64,000 nucleotides of DNA from Demequina rhizosphaerae (GCF_000971255.1 NZ_BBMC01000002.1:620001-684000); one strand, 5' to 3'. Counted from the first letter of the stretch, positions 9,925-18,806 are shown. The notes: generated by a model from the letters alone, not told the origin. Numbers and translations are program-made.

Positions 9925-10084
9925 GAAGCCCCCCCTTGCCTGACCATAGGGGCAGTGTATGGCGGGACCGTCAACCACGGAACCCCTGGTCTCCGACAGT
10001 TGTCGGGCCCGTCTCCCGACGTCCCCGAAATCGCCCTGGCGCAGGCCCGATGCCGCGATTAACCTGAAGGCGGGCCGGCCCGGA

Positions 10085-10110
10085 CCGCGTCCCCTTCCTG
10101 AGGGACGCGG
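10085..10110. other. Perfect hairpin between divergent genes
   Basis: CCGCGTCCC and GGGACGCGG form a 9-bp perfect stem with an 8-base loop (CTTCCTGA). It lies in the 229-bp gap between the leftward BY-kinase start (9924) and the rightward polymerase start (10154), so it is in the leader or promoter region of the rightward gene, not at a 3' end. No U-tract follows. A leader structure is possible; function is unknown. Confidence 0.5.
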
Positions 10111-10153
10111 CATCGCGTTCCGGCGGCTGCCGTGATGACGGTGTGGGGGGACA

Positions 10154-11566
10154 GTGAGGCAAGAGGCACGATCGTTCTCGGAGACGCGGATCGCCGCGCC
10201 CCGCGAGCGGCTGCGGCTCCATCTCGACCCGAACCTCCGGTGGAAGGCCACCTGGACGGCCCTGATCATCGGCGCGATGAGCGCGTCCTATGTCCGGGTG
10301 GGCGCGCAGCTGTACGTGGCCGAGGTGCTGCTGACCCTGCTGGCCGTGATCGCGCTCGCGTCGCCCGAACGCCTGCCGCTGCCCCGCTGGATCCCGTGGA
10401 CCCTGGGCGCATGGGCGACGGTGTCGCTCGTCAGCGACCTCGCCGCGGGGTCGGGGATGATCGACTCGCTCAAGGGCATCCTGCGGGTGTTCATGGTGAC
10501 CACCTGCACGATCGCGCTCGTCCACATGTTCGCCAAGGACCGCGCGACGGTGCGGTGGCTGTGGGGCGGGACCGCAATCGCGGGCGTCATCGCGTACGTC
10601 CTTCAGCCCGACGTCTACGCGGCTGTGCAGCCGTGGAAGTTCGGCCTCGGCATGCCCGTGACGATGGCGGTCATCGTGGCGGTCTCCGCGCGCCGGCGCT
10701 TCGACGCATTGGGCGCGGCCATGATCATGGCGCTCGCGGTCGCGCACTTCGCGCTCGGCTTCCGCACCATGGCGATCGTGTGCGCCATCACGGTGATGCT
10801 CCTCATCGTCGCGCGTACCCATCAGGACGGGCTGCCCCGCCGCGCATGGTTCCGGCTCGCGACGGTGGGCGCGATCGCGGTGATGGCGACGGTCGCGGTC
10901 GTGGGCCTGTGGGACCAGCTCGCGCGCAGCGGCTCGCTCGGCACCGACGCGACCGCCAAGGCGAGCACGCTGGACGGCCAGTACGGCACCATCCTCGGCA
11001 GCCGCTCCGAGGTGCTCATCGCCGCGCTCAGCATCACCCACGACCCGGTGCTCGGCGTCGGGACCGGCGGCACGCCGGCCGCGGTCGTCGACAACTTCGC
11101 CGCACAGCTCTACGAAACCCTCGGGTACTCCTACGTCTCCGACAGGATCACCGAGGGCAGGGCGCTCTTCCACTCCATGGCTCTGGGGACGGTCGCCGAG
11201 AACGGACTCATCACGCTCGCCTTCTGGGCCGGGTTCGTCGTCCTGGTGATCCGCGCCCTGGCGATGGTCCTCGCCGGCTCGGCACGCTTCCCCGTGCTCG
11301 CCACCTTCCTCTCGGTGCTCGCGCTGTGGGACACCTTCTTCAGCCCGTTCGGCGCGGAGCGCCGCTTCTGGGTCGCGGCCACGATCGCCACGCTCCTCGT
11401 AGCGACACGACAGATAGGAGACGACCATGACCACGATGTCGGTCGTGACAGTGTCGATGAACCAGCGCGAGTACCTCCCGCGCTGCGTCGAGAGCGTGCG
11501 GAGCCAGCTTCGCGATGGCGACGAGCACATCGTGATGGACCCGGGTTCGAGCGATGGCTCCCGTGA
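10154..11566 (+). CDS. O-antigen polymerase/ligase-like membrane protein (Wzy-type)
   Basis: A 470-residue protein with about ten hydrophobic helices between residues 35 and 415, including ALIIGAMSASYVRVGAQLY, FMVTTCTIALVHMF and FVVLVIRALAMVL. Between the later helices lies a large loop (about residues 260-340) containing GSRSEVLIAALSITHDPVLGVGTGG; R-S-E followed by PxxGxG is typical of O-antigen polymerases and ligases. It would polymerise lipid-linked repeats outside the membrane. GTG at 10154 follows GGGGGGACA. The last 140 bp overlap the next gene, and the tail after residue 425 is polar, basic and unlike a family C-terminus, so it may be a read-on extension. Position between sugar transferases and the flippase supports the role. 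Confidence 0.75.
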   Translation: MRQEARSFSETRIAAPRERLRLHLDPNLRWKATWTALIIGAMSASYVRVGAQLYVAEVLLTLLAVIALASPERLPLPRWIPWTLGAWATVSLVSDLAAGSGMIDSLKGILRVFMVTTCTIALVHMFAKDRATVRWLWGGTAIAGVIAYVLQPDVYAAVQPWKFGLGMPVTMAVIVAVSARRRFDALGAAMIMALAVAHFALGFRTMAIVCAITVMLLIVARTHQDGLPRRAWFRLATVGAIAVMATVAVVGLWDQLARSGSLGTDATAKASTLDGQYGTILGSRSEVLIAALSITHDPVLGVGTGGTPAAVVDNFAAQLYETLGYSYVSDRITEGRALFHSMALGTVAENGLITLAFWAGFVVLVIRALAMVLAGSARFPVLATFLSVLALWDTFFSPFGAERRFWVAATIATLLVATRQIGDDHDHDVGRDSVDEPARVPPALRRERAEPASRWRRAHRDGPGFERWLP

Positions 11567-12227
11567 GTGGCTTGCGGACAACCCGCACGACCGGCTGATC
11601 ACGGTCCTCGAGCCCGACAGCGGGCCGGCCGACGGCCTCAACAAGGGCCTGGCGCGTGCCCAGGGCGAGATCTTCGTCTACCTCAACTCTGACGACGAGC
11701 TCGCGCCGGGAGGCCTCGACCTCATCCGCTCCCACTTCGACGACAACCCCGAGGCCGATGTCGTGGTCGGCAACGGCTGGATCATCGACGAGGCGGGCAC
11801 GCCGATCAAGTACATCCTCAGCGACCGCTTCACCCCGATCCGCTTCGCGCTGGGGATCGGGATCGTGCTCCAGCAGGCGACCGGCTACCGCATGAGCTCG
11901 CTCGAGCGCCTCGGCATCAGCTTCAACGAGCAGAACCGCCTCGCGTGGGACGCGGAGCTGCTCTTCGACCTGCAGAAGGCGGGAGCGCGCTTCCACTACA
12001 CCGACGACGTGCTCGGGTACTTCCGCGTCTACGACGGCACCATCACGACGACGCCGGAGAACGCGGAGGCGCACCTGCGCGAGCGCCACCGGCTCGTGGT
12101 CGCCACAGGCACGTCGCGCTACCCGCGGCTGCTCGACACGGTCGGCTTCCCGCTCCGCGCGCTCAAGTACGCGCGCAACCTCCCCAAGCGCGCCGCCGCG
12201 TTCGAGACCTTCCCCGGCCTGGCCTAG
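11427..12227 (+). CDS. Family 2 glycosyltransferase
   Basis: Inverting GT-A glycosyltransferase (266 aa), cytoplasmic, using a nucleotide sugar to extend the lipid-linked repeat unit. The fold starts at once: SVVTVSMNQREYLPRCVESV, then DPGSSDGSREWL, the donor-binding segment PDSGPADGLNKGLARAQGE and the DxD-like metal site YLNSDDEL near residue 93. AWDAELLFDL is a plausible acceptor/base segment. ATG at 11427 has AGGAG eight bases upstream and begins exactly where the family fold begins, so the start is well supported even though it lies 140 bp inside the preceding ORF. The flippase start follows 13 bp downstream. The sugar specificity cannot be read from sequence. Confidence 0.88.
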   Translation: MTTMSVVTVSMNQREYLPRCVESVRSQLRDGDEHIVMDPGSSDGSREWLADNPHDRLITVLEPDSGPADGLNKGLARAQGEIFVYLNSDDELAPGGLDLIRSHFDDNPEADVVVGNGWIIDEAGTPIKYILSDRFTPIRFALGIGIVLQQATGYRMSSLERLGISFNEQNRLAWDAELLFDLQKAGARFHYTDDVLGYFRVYDGTITTTPENAEAHLRERHRLVVATGTSRYPRLLDTVGFPLRALKYARNLPKRAAAFETFPGLA

Positions 12228-12240
12228 CGGGTTCCACACG

Positions 12241-13563
12241 ATGGCTGTCGCCGACGAGGAGACCTCACGGTACCGACGCGGGCTGTCCGCGCGTTTCCTG
12301 GCGCTCGCAAGCACGTTCGGCCTGCAGGTCCTCCAGGTGCCGATCCTGCTCGGCGTGTTCGGCGCCGAGGCCTACGGCAACTACCTCGCCCTCATCGCCA
12401 TCCCGGTGATGTTCACGCTCTTCGACGGAGGCCTGCTCGGCGCCTCGTCGACGCGACTCCTCCAGCTCGTCGCCCAGGGCGACCTCAATGAGGCCTCACG
12501 CGTGTCACGCGCGGTCGTGACGGTCATCATGGCGGTCTCCGGCCTCCTCGCGCTCGCCGTGCTCGTCGTGTCCTTCGTGGTCTTGACGCCGCTCACGAAC
12601 TACGACACCGGCGACCCGGCGAACATCATCTTCTTCATCTACTCCCTCTACGCGACGCTCAACCTCATCACCGGGGTGATCGAGGGTGCCCTCCGCGCGG
12701 CCGGCCACTACCCCTTCGGGTGGCTGTACCTCGCGCTCATGCGGACGGGCGAGTTCGCGCTCGCCGCGGCCTCGCTGCTGGTGAGCCCGTCGCTCGTCAC
12801 CTTCGTCTCGGTCCTGCTGGTCTCGCGCCTCGTCGGGCTCGTGTTCATGTACCGGGCCGCGCGCCGGCGCGCGCCGTGGTTCGACCTCCACGTGACCCGC
12901 CGCATCGGCACCGCCTTCCACGGCATCCGCACGAGCATGGTCGGCACCTTCGCCCAGCAGCTCTCCATCGCGGCGCTGCTCCAGGGCACGGTCATCATCG
13001 TCTCGGCCTCGCTCGGACCCACGGCCGTCGTGGCGCTCACCGCGACGCGCACCATGGTCAACGCGCTGCGCATGGTGGCCGACACCATCATGAACGCGCG
13101 CATGCCGAGCCTCACCCACTACAGCGCGCGCGGCGACGGGTCCGCCGCCAAGGCGGCCTTCCAGCGGGCGGTCCGCCACGTCGCGATCCTCATGACGGCG
13201 GGCGCGATCGGCCTGCTGTTCCTCGGCCAGCCCATCCTGCGCATCTGGACGCACGACACGGTCGGCGACGACCGGGCGCTGCTCGTCTGGTACATCGTGG
13301 CCGTGCTCGTCGAGGTCGGCTGGCTCTGCGCGATCTCCTGGCCGATGGCCCACAACCGCCACTTCGTGTCGACGTCCATCTACACGGGCGCGACGGCCTC
13401 TGCCCTGCTCGCGATCTGGATCGTGATGCCGCAGCCGGTCGCGACGGTCCCGATGGTGCAGGCGGGCGTGATGACGCTCGGCCTCCTCGTGTGCCTCGCC
13501 CACCTGAGGCGCGCCAAGATCGGCGTCCCGACCACCTCACCTGTGACCGACGCCGTGCCGTGA
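12241..13563 (+). CDS. Polysaccharide flippase, Wzx/MurJ-like (MOP superfamily)
   Basis: A 440-residue integral membrane protein with about twelve to fourteen helices, beginning RFLALASTFGLQVLQVPILLGVFGAEAYGNYLALIAIPVMFTLFDGG; the GLxxxxxP and FG.E.YG.Y features are typical of Wzx proteins. It would flip undecaprenyl-linked repeat units to the outer face for the Wzy-like protein at 10154. A central conserved Arg-containing helix pair (GIRTSMVGTFAQQLSI) follows the middle loop. It starts 13 bp after the glycosyltransferase, in one transcription unit with the polymerase. High sequence divergence in the family makes substrate prediction impossible. Confidence 0.85.
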   Translation: MAVADEETSRYRRGLSARFLALASTFGLQVLQVPILLGVFGAEAYGNYLALIAIPVMFTLFDGGLLGASSTRLLQLVAQGDLNEASRVSRAVVTVIMAVSGLLALAVLVVSFVVLTPLTNYDTGDPANIIFFIYSLYATLNLITGVIEGALRAAGHYPFGWLYLALMRTGEFALAAASLLVSPSLVTFVSVLLVSRLVGLVFMYRAARRRAPWFDLHVTRRIGTAFHGIRTSMVGTFAQQLSIAALLQGTVIIVSASLGPTAVVALTATRTMVNALRMVADTIMNARMPSLTHYSARGDGSAAKAAFQRAVRHVAILMTAGAIGLLFLGQPILRIWTHDTVGDDRALLVWYIVAVLVEVGWLCAISWPMAHNRHFVSTSIYTGATASALLAIWIVMPQPVATVPMVQAGVMTLGLLVCLAHLRRAKIGVPTTSPVTDAVP

Positions 13564-13624
13564 CCTCGCGGCCGCCGCGCCGTTATCCTCGACCCGACAC
13601 CGCGGGCGAGACACGAGGAGCACG

Positions 13625-14173
13625 ATGGCCAGGATCCTGACCGTATGCACGGGGAACATCTGCCGCTCCCCTGCCGCGGAGCTGCTGCTCGACCGCGCGC
13701 TCGGTGACGTGGCCTCCGTGTCGAGCGCGGGCACGCACGCGCTCGTCGGCCACGGCATCCCCGGGCCGATGCTCGCCGAGCTCGCCGCTGACAGCCTCGA
13801 CGGAACGCTGCACGAGGGCCGCCTGCTCACCGAAGGGCTGATGCGCGACGCCGACCTCGTCGTCACCATGACGGCCGAGCATCGCCAGCTCGCCGTCCGC
13901 ACCGGGCCGTTCGCCCTCAAGCGCACATTCACGCTCGCGGAGCTCGCCGCCTCTGCTGGCACGGGCGCGACCCTCGAGGGATCGACACCGGCGGACAGGC
14001 TCGCCGACATCCCGCGAGCGATCGCCGCGCATCGTCACGTGCTTGCGGGATACGACCTCGACGACGTGCCCGACCCGTTCCGGCGCGACCGCGACGCCTA
14101 CCACGACTCGTACTCGCTCATCCGCGGGGCCGTCGCCGAGCTCGCCGCCTGGGTGCTCGGCACCGACGGCTGA
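13625..14173 (+). CDS. Low-molecular-weight protein-tyrosine phosphatase (Wzb-like)
   Basis: Cytoplasmic phosphatase of 182 aa. The P-loop CTGNICRS (C-x5-R-S) begins at residue 8, and the general-acid Asp lies in DVPDPFRRD near residue 147 (DPF where most members have DPY). TVCTGNICRSPAAELLL is a standard N-terminus. In capsule loci these enzymes dephosphorylate the tyrosine cluster of BY-kinases, so its partners would be the kinases at 2786 and 8146. GAGGAG lies seven bases before the ATG. It ends the rightward part of the locus; the next gene converges 20 bp away. Confidence 0.93.
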   Translation: MARILTVCTGNICRSPAAELLLDRALGDVASVSSAGTHALVGHGIPGPMLAELAADSLDGTLHEGRLLTEGLMRDADLVVTMTAEHRQLAVRTGPFALKRTFTLAELAASAGTGATLEGSTPADRLADIPRAIAAHRHVLAGYDLDDVPDPFRRDRDAYHDSYSLIRGAVAELAAWVLGTDG

Positions 14174-14193
14174 CGCCGCACGCCACGGCTCGA

Positions 14194-15309
14194 CTAGCGG
14201 GAGGCGGCGCTGGGCTCGGCGACCATCTCCTCGATCTGCTGCGCCGCGCGCTCCCACGTCCAGTTCTCCCGGGCGTAGGCGCAGAGCCGCTCCGCGGATG
14301 ATGCCGCATCGTCGCGCGCCGCGTCGACGAGCGCGGACGCGAGCACGTCCGGGTCCTGCGGATAGGTGTGCGTGGCGCCGTCGCTCTCGGCCTCGAGCAT
14401 CGCGACCACGTGGTCGCTGGTCACCACGGCCATGCCGGCGGCGGCTGCCTCGGCCACCGCGATACCGAAGCTCTCGTCGTCGCTCGGCAGGATGAACACT
14501 CGCATGCGGGCGAGAAGCGCGCGCCGCTCGCCCTCCTCGACGGCTCCGAGGAACTCGACGTGATCGCCGATGCCGAGGCGTTCGCACATCTCGCGTGGGT
14601 CGTAGGGCAGCCCGGGCTCGATGGGGCCCGCCACCACCAGGGGGTGGCCCTGCTCCGCGAGGCCGGACCGCGCGTACGCCTCGATCGCGAGGTCGACGCG
14701 CTTCTTGCGTGCGACGCGGCTGAGGAAGAGGACGCCGCGCCGGTCCTTCCAAGGGGTGTCGATGCGGTGCAGCGCCGGATCGACGCCGAGTGCCATCTCG
14801 GTCACACCCGTCAGGCCGCGCTCTCGCAGGTAGCCGGCGTCGTGACCCGAGTCCGCAACGATTCGGTGCGCGTGACGCATCGCCGGCGCAAGGATGAACC
14901 GATCCCAGGCGCTGTTGAGCACGGGATTGTTGGGCGCGTGGCCGCGCGTCCAGACCCCGTGGGGAGCGACGAGGAACGGCACCCCCGCGCGCCGCGACTC
15001 GCGCATCGCGTCGATCAGGATGAGCCCGTAGACGCCGTGCACGTGCACCACGTCGGCGTCGGCGACGGCCTCGCGCAGCACACGCCGCATGCCGCGTCCG
15101 TAGCCGAGCCGTCCGGGGCCGACGAGCGGCACGATGCGCGCCTCGGCGCCCTCGACCTCGCGATCGGCGGGGGTCTCCGCGCCGACGTCGGTCGCGACGA
15201 CGGTGACCTCGTGCCCGCGATCCCGCTGCACGGGCAGGAGCCCCCGCAGCAGGGTCGTGGGCCCTCCGAGCTTCCTGCTGATCCCCGGGGCGACGTGCAG
15301 GATCTTCAT
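14194..15309 (-). CDS. Family 4 glycosyltransferase
   Basis: Retaining GT-B glycosyltransferase (371 aa). The N-terminal domain starts MKILHVAPGISRKLGGPTTLL with the glycine-rich acceptor loop. The C-terminal donor-binding domain contains FLSRVARKKRVDLAIEAY and the E-x7-E motif in PSDDESFGIAVAEAAAAGMAVV, whose glutamates contact the donor sugar. ATG at 15309 is preceded by GAGGGAGTTGGAG. The small Thr-rich surface-protein gene lies 140 bp upstream in the same direction and its promoter probably drives both. Substrate unknown; it presumably adds one residue of the exopolysaccharide. Confidence 0.9.
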   Translation of the reverse strand: MKILHVAPGISRKLGGPTTLLRGLLPVQRDRGHEVTVVATDVGAETPADREVEGAEARIVPLVGPGRLGYGRGMRRVLREAVADADVVHVHGVYGLILIDAMRESRRAGVPFLVAPHGVWTRGHAPNNPVLNSAWDRFILAPAMRHAHRIVADSGHDAGYLRERGLTGVTEMALGVDPALHRIDTPWKDRRGVLFLSRVARKKRVDLAIEAYARSGLAEQGHPLVVAGPIEPGLPYDPREMCERLGIGDHVEFLGAVEEGERRALLARMRVFILPSDDESFGIAVAEAAAAGMAVVTSDHVVAMLEAESDGATHTYPQDPDVLASALVDAARDDAASSAERLCAYARENWTWERAAQQIEEMVAEPSAASR

Positions 15310-15449
15310 GCTCCAACTCCCTCAGCGAGCGGGCACGCGACCGAGAGGACCCCGGCCGCACCCTGTGGATACGGAGGGCCCTCGTCGGCCCGCTGTCGCG
15401 GTGCGGCGGCTGCGGTTCCTGCCCCAGCACTCACACCGCGTCGGTCCTT

Positions 15450-15824
15450 CTAGGATCGATCGTCCACCGACGTACGTCGAGCGGCGATGACGACGGTGGC
15501 GGCGCCGGCGAGCAGCAGCGCGCCCGCGCCGATCGCCATCTCGGTGCCACCGAAGCCGGTGGTCGAGAGCGTCTCCGTGGCGGTGCCGGTCGTCGTCGTG
15601 CCGGCGTTCAGCACCGACGTCGTCGTGGCCGTCTCGGTCGTCGTCTTCTTCGTCTCGACCGCGGTGGTCTTCTGCGTCGTCGGCGTCTGCGTATCGGTCG
15701 GCGTCGACGTCTCCTCGGGCACCGTGCCCCCCTGCGGGTTCGGTGCGACATAGGCGAACGCGGCCGCGGGAATCAAGCTCAAACCCCCAGCCAGAACTGC
15801 AACTGCGATGGTGCGACGGATCAT
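15450..15824 (-). CDS. Small Thr-rich secreted surface protein with LSTTG sorting-like tail (copy 1)
   Basis: A 124-residue protein with an N-terminal signal peptide (MIRRTIAVAVLAGG..AAAFA, cleavage likely near residue 24), a Thr/Glu/Lys-rich stalk without cysteines, then LSTTGFGGTE, a hydrophobic helix (about residues 95-115) and an Arg-Arg end. This is the layout of a sortase substrate with a non-canonical LSTTG in place of LPxTG; attachment is inferred. It is about 90% identical to the protein at 18807-19181. It has its own promoter (15885-15913) shared with that copy, and it heads the unit leading into the GT4 gene at 14194. The Thr-rich stalk could be O-mannosylated. Function unknown. 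Confidence 0.85.
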   Translation of the reverse strand: MIRRTIAVAVLAGGLSLIPAAAFAYVAPNPQGGTVPEETSTPTDTQTPTTQKTTAVETKKTTTETATTTSVLNAGTTTTGTATETLSTTGFGGTEMAIGAGALLLAGAATVVIAARRTSVDDRS

Positions 15825-15854
15825 GTCGTCACTTCCCCCTCGTGCCCCTCATGC

Positions 15855-15877
15855 GAGCACGGCCCCCCGACCGGCTC
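15855..15877 (-). promoter_or_regulatory. 5'-leader hairpin of surface-protein gene, copy 1
   Basis: In the transcript, GAGC-CGG pairs with CCG-GCTC around a short G-rich loop with one bulged base. The same hairpin is conserved at 19212-19234. It lies between the predicted promoter and the start codon, followed by a seven-codon in-frame mini-ORF (15829-15852, ATG to TGA) ending four bases before the ATG of the gene. A leader-RNA control element is possible. Confidence 0.5.
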
Positions 15878-15884
15878 CTTCTCG

Positions 15885-15913
15885 ACAGTAGCACCGCGCA
15901 TCCGTTTTGTCGC
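15885..15913 (-). promoter_or_regulatory. Promoter of surface-protein gene, copy 1
   Basis: Reading leftward: -35 GCGACA (15913-15908), a 17-bp spacer, and -10 TACTGT (15890-15885) with an extended -10 TGC just before it. The same boxes with the same spacer occur before the second copy (19242-19270), which supports function. Transcription should start near 15878. Confidence 0.65.
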
Positions 15914-15962
15914 TGTTATCCCAGTTTGCCAAGGCGTTGGCGCAGGATGCGCCCGCGTCAGC

Positions 15963-17249
15963 CTAGGAGCGTGGGCTCGCGGTGCCGTTCGAAGCCGGCG
16001 CGCGCGAGCGCGCAGCCCCGGCCGAGGAGTCGAGGATCGCCTCGAACCGGTCGACCGCCGCCTCCTTCGACAGCTGTTCGCGACGGTACCGCTGCCCCCC
16101 CGCGCCGAGCCGCGCCGCCCGCTCTGTGTCGAGCCCGACCTCCTCGACCGCGGCCAGCAGGGCGGCACCGTCCCCCGAGGGCACCACCACGCCGGCACCC
16201 GCGCGGCGGACCTCCTCGGCGCTGGCGCCGCCGGGGTCCACCGAGGCCACGACGGGCCGTCCGGACGTGAAGTAGGACGTGAGCTTGCTCGGCACCGACA
16301 TCTCCGCGACGCCCGGGCGCTCATTGACGACGAGGACGTCGGCGGCGGCAAGGGCGTCCCGGAAGGTGTCGTCGTCCAGGGTGCCGACGAAGTCGATCGC
16401 GGCGACCCCCTCGGCGGCCTCCATGAGGCGCTCGCGGTCCGACCCGTTGCCGACCATGACGAAGCGCACCCGCGAACCCTGCTCGTCCGCGAGCGCGGCG
16501 GCCTGCACGACGGTGTCGAGCCCCTGCTTGACGCCCATGTTGCCCGCGTGGACCGCCACGATCGCGTCGCCCTCCCAGCCGAGCCGTGCGCGCGCCCTCG
16601 CTCTGTCGGGTGGCGGCTGGTCGGCGAGGTGCGTCCAGTTGCGGACGATGTCGATCCGACCCGGGTCGATCGCATAGTCGCGCTCGATCGCGGCGGCGAA
16701 GCGCTCATGGATCGCGACCACGCGCGTCGCACGCGCCAGCACCCATCGTTCGACGGCGCGCACGACCCGCGTCGCGGCACCGCCGCCGCCGGTCTCCGAC
16801 AACCCGACTCCGTAGAGGTCCTGCACCCAGACGATCACCGGGGTGCCGCGGTCGAGCAGCACCGATCGAGCCATCGCCACGGCGGTCGCGAACAGCGCCG
16901 GTGAGACGAGGATCCTGACCCGCGCCGGCGCCCACCGCGACAGCGCGGCACGGAACCCGAAGCTCGTCTCCGACAGCAGCCTCATCACGGAGCTCGGCCG
17001 GCTCGGCACGAAGTGGCGCAGGCGCGTCAGCCGGACGCCCGCATCGTCCTCGCGGACCGTCCAGCCGCCGTAGCCCTCGTAGATGCGCCAGCCCGGGTAG
17101 AAGGGGTGTGCGGCGGTGACGCGTACCGTGCGGCCGCGGCGGACGAGCTCACGCGCGAGCGACGTCGAGTACGGCGCGTTCCCGGTGGGCTCCGGCGCAT
17201 AGTGGACGCTGATGATCTGGACGTCGGCGAACCCGTCGGCCTCGCGCAT
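15963..17249 (-). CDS. Family 4 glycosyltransferase, WcaI/WbuB-like
   Basis: GT-B enzyme of 428 aa. The N-terminus QIISVHYAPEPTGNAPYSTSLARELVRRG followed by HPFYPGW is characteristic of the WcaI/WbuB group, which often transfers fucose or N-acetylfucosamine in capsule synthesis; this fits the GDP-fucose genes nearby but is inference. The C-terminal domain has AVHAGNMGVKQGL and VVNERPGVAEMSVPSKLTSYF, where this group carries its donor-contacting glutamate region. ATG at 17249 is chosen because AGGGAGG lies eight bases before it; a GTG at 17258 would be too close to that site. The gene follows the sugar transferase at 17281 by about 31 bp, in one unit. Confidence 0.88.
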   Translation of the reverse strand: MREADGFADVQIISVHYAPEPTGNAPYSTSLARELVRRGRTVRVTAAHPFYPGWRIYEGYGGWTVREDDAGVRLTRLRHFVPSRPSSVMRLLSETSFGFRAALSRWAPARVRILVSPALFATAVAMARSVLLDRGTPVIVWVQDLYGVGLSETGGGGAATRVVRAVERWVLARATRVVAIHERFAAAIERDYAIDPGRIDIVRNWTHLADQPPPDRARARARLGWEGDAIVAVHAGNMGVKQGLDTVVQAAALADEQGSRVRFVMVGNGSDRERLMEAAEGVAAIDFVGTLDDDTFRDALAAADVLVVNERPGVAEMSVPSKLTSYFTSGRPVVASVDPGGASAEEVRRAGAGVVVPSGDGAALLAAVEEVGLDTERAARLGAGGQRYRREQLSKEAAVDRFEAILDSSAGAARSRAPASNGTASPRS

Positions 17250-17280
17250 GCGACCCACCTCCCTCAGCGATGCAGCCAGG

Positions 17281-18750
17281 TCAGTATGCGCCAGACTTCC
17301 CGACCACGGCCCAGAACGTCCTCAGGAGGATGACCACGTCGCCGCCGAGCGACCAGTTCTCTGCGTAGTACGCGTCGAGCTCCATCGAGGCCTCGGGCGA
17401 CAGCGAGGAGCGGCCGCTCACCTGCCAGAGCCCGGTCATGCCCGGCTTCACGAGCAGCCGGCGCTGCTCGAGGTCGCCGTACTGCTCGACCTCGGCGGCG
17501 ATCTGCGGGCGGGGCCCCACCAGGGACATGTCGCCCTTCAGCACGTTGAGGATCTGCGGGAGCTCGTCGAGCGAGTAGCGCCGCATGAAGGCGCCGAAGC
17601 GCGTGACCCGGGGGTCGTTCTTGGGCTTGTAGAACATCCCCACCTCGTCGCCGCAGACCTCCTGGAGACGCGCCTCGGCGCCGACGACCATCGAGCGGAA
17701 CTTGAGCATCGCGAAGGGCTTGCCGTCCTTGCCGATGCGCTCCTGCCGGAAGAACACGGGGCCGCGGCTGGTGAGCTTCACGAGCGCGGCGATGACGAGC
17801 ATGGGGATCGCGGCGATGGCCAGCAGCACGGCGGCGCCGACACGGTCGACCGCGTCCTTGAGGGAGTAGCGTGCGCCGGAGAACGCCGCGGAGTCGACGA
17901 AGAGCAGCGGGACGCCCTCGTGTCGCGACATCAGCACGCGCGGGCCCGCGACGTCGGAGATGCCGGGGGCGACGATCAGCGTCACGCCGGTTCCCTCGAG
18001 CGCCCAGCCGAGACGGCGGGCCTCACCCATGGAGACGGCGTCGTTGGCGGTGAGGATGATCGCACCGGCGTCGTGGCGCTGCACCAGATCGGCCGCATCC
18101 TCGATCGGGCCGAGCACGGGCACGTCCTCGAGGTCCGCCTCGAGGCCCGCGCTGGAGGGGTCCGCCAGGCACACGCCGACGACCTGGTACGCGGATTCGT
18201 GGTTGCGGCGGAGACGCCGCACCAGCTGCTCCGAGGTGCGACGCGGCCCGGCAACGATCACGGGCGTGCGGCACCGACCGACATCCCGCTGCTTGTTGAG
18301 CCACGCACGCCACACGCGCCGGTAGCCCAGCAGGACGAGCGTGCCGAGCGGAAGCGCGAACAGCAGGTAGCCGCGGCTGAAGCCCCACTGCGTGAAGAAG
18401 CCGATGATGGCGACGATGGCGACCGTACGCATGCCGGCGCTGACCACCCGCTGGTACTCCTGCGGGCCCTCCCCGAGGATGCGCGAGTCGCGCGACCGCA
18501 GCCACCCGAGCTCGAAGATCCACAGCGCGGAGATCGCCACCGTGATCCACCAGTGGTGGATCCCGACCGTGCCGAGGTGGGACGCGAGCGGCACCCACCC
18601 GAACTGCACGCCGTGCGCGATCACCATCGTCATCGCGACGACGAAGACATCGGTGAGCGCGATGCGCCGCTCGAGCGGCTTCGCCCACGCGCGCGAACCC
18701 TTACGGACCGCCGCCCCGGCCTTCGTGGATGCGGATACTGCTAGCGCCAT
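17281..18750 (-). CDS. Polyprenyl-phosphate sugar phosphotransferase, second copy
   Basis: A 489-residue paralogue of the enzyme at 1174-2658 with the same layout: four N-terminal helices, a nucleotide-binding-like middle (VIVAGPRRTSEQL), a fifth helix and the sugar transferase domain with FFRQERIGKDGKPFAMLKFRSM, SLDELPQILNVLKGDMSLVGPRPQ and KPGMTGLWQVSGRSSL. It would initiate a repeat unit on undecaprenyl phosphate. ATG at 18750 follows GGGGGGACTTCC. The two copies may load different first sugars or serve two polymers. The surface-protein gene (18807-19181) lies 56 bp upstream and the WcaI-like gene just downstream. Confidence 0.92.
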   Translation of the reverse strand: MALAVSASTKAGAAVRKGSRAWAKPLERRIALTDVFVVAMTMVIAHGVQFGWVPLASHLGTVGIHHWWITVAISALWIFELGWLRSRDSRILGEGPQEYQRVVSAGMRTVAIVAIIGFFTQWGFSRGYLLFALPLGTLVLLGYRRVWRAWLNKQRDVGRCRTPVIVAGPRRTSEQLVRRLRRNHESAYQVVGVCLADPSSAGLEADLEDVPVLGPIEDAADLVQRHDAGAIILTANDAVSMGEARRLGWALEGTGVTLIVAPGISDVAGPRVLMSRHEGVPLLFVDSAAFSGARYSLKDAVDRVGAAVLLAIAAIPMLVIAALVKLTSRGPVFFRQERIGKDGKPFAMLKFRSMVVGAEARLQEVCGDEVGMFYKPKNDPRVTRFGAFMRRYSLDELPQILNVLKGDMSLVGPRPQIAAEVEQYGDLEQRRLLVKPGMTGLWQVSGRSSLSPEASMELDAYYAENWSLGGDVVILLRTFWAVVGKSGAY

Positions 18751-18806
18751 GGAAGTCCCCCCGCTGTCCCGTGCGCCCGCGGGGTCTCAGCGACCCCGCC
18801 TGCCCG

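Noticed and set aside
13564-13624. Hidden small RNA or terminator between flippase and phosphatase
   Set aside because: No stem of note and spacing fits a normal intercistronic gap.
15855-15877. Possible c-di-GMP or other known riboswitch before the surface-protein genes
   Set aside because: The conserved leader is only about 60 nt and lacks the core sequences of the cyclic di-GMP riboswitches or other classes I know; only a simple hairpin is supported.
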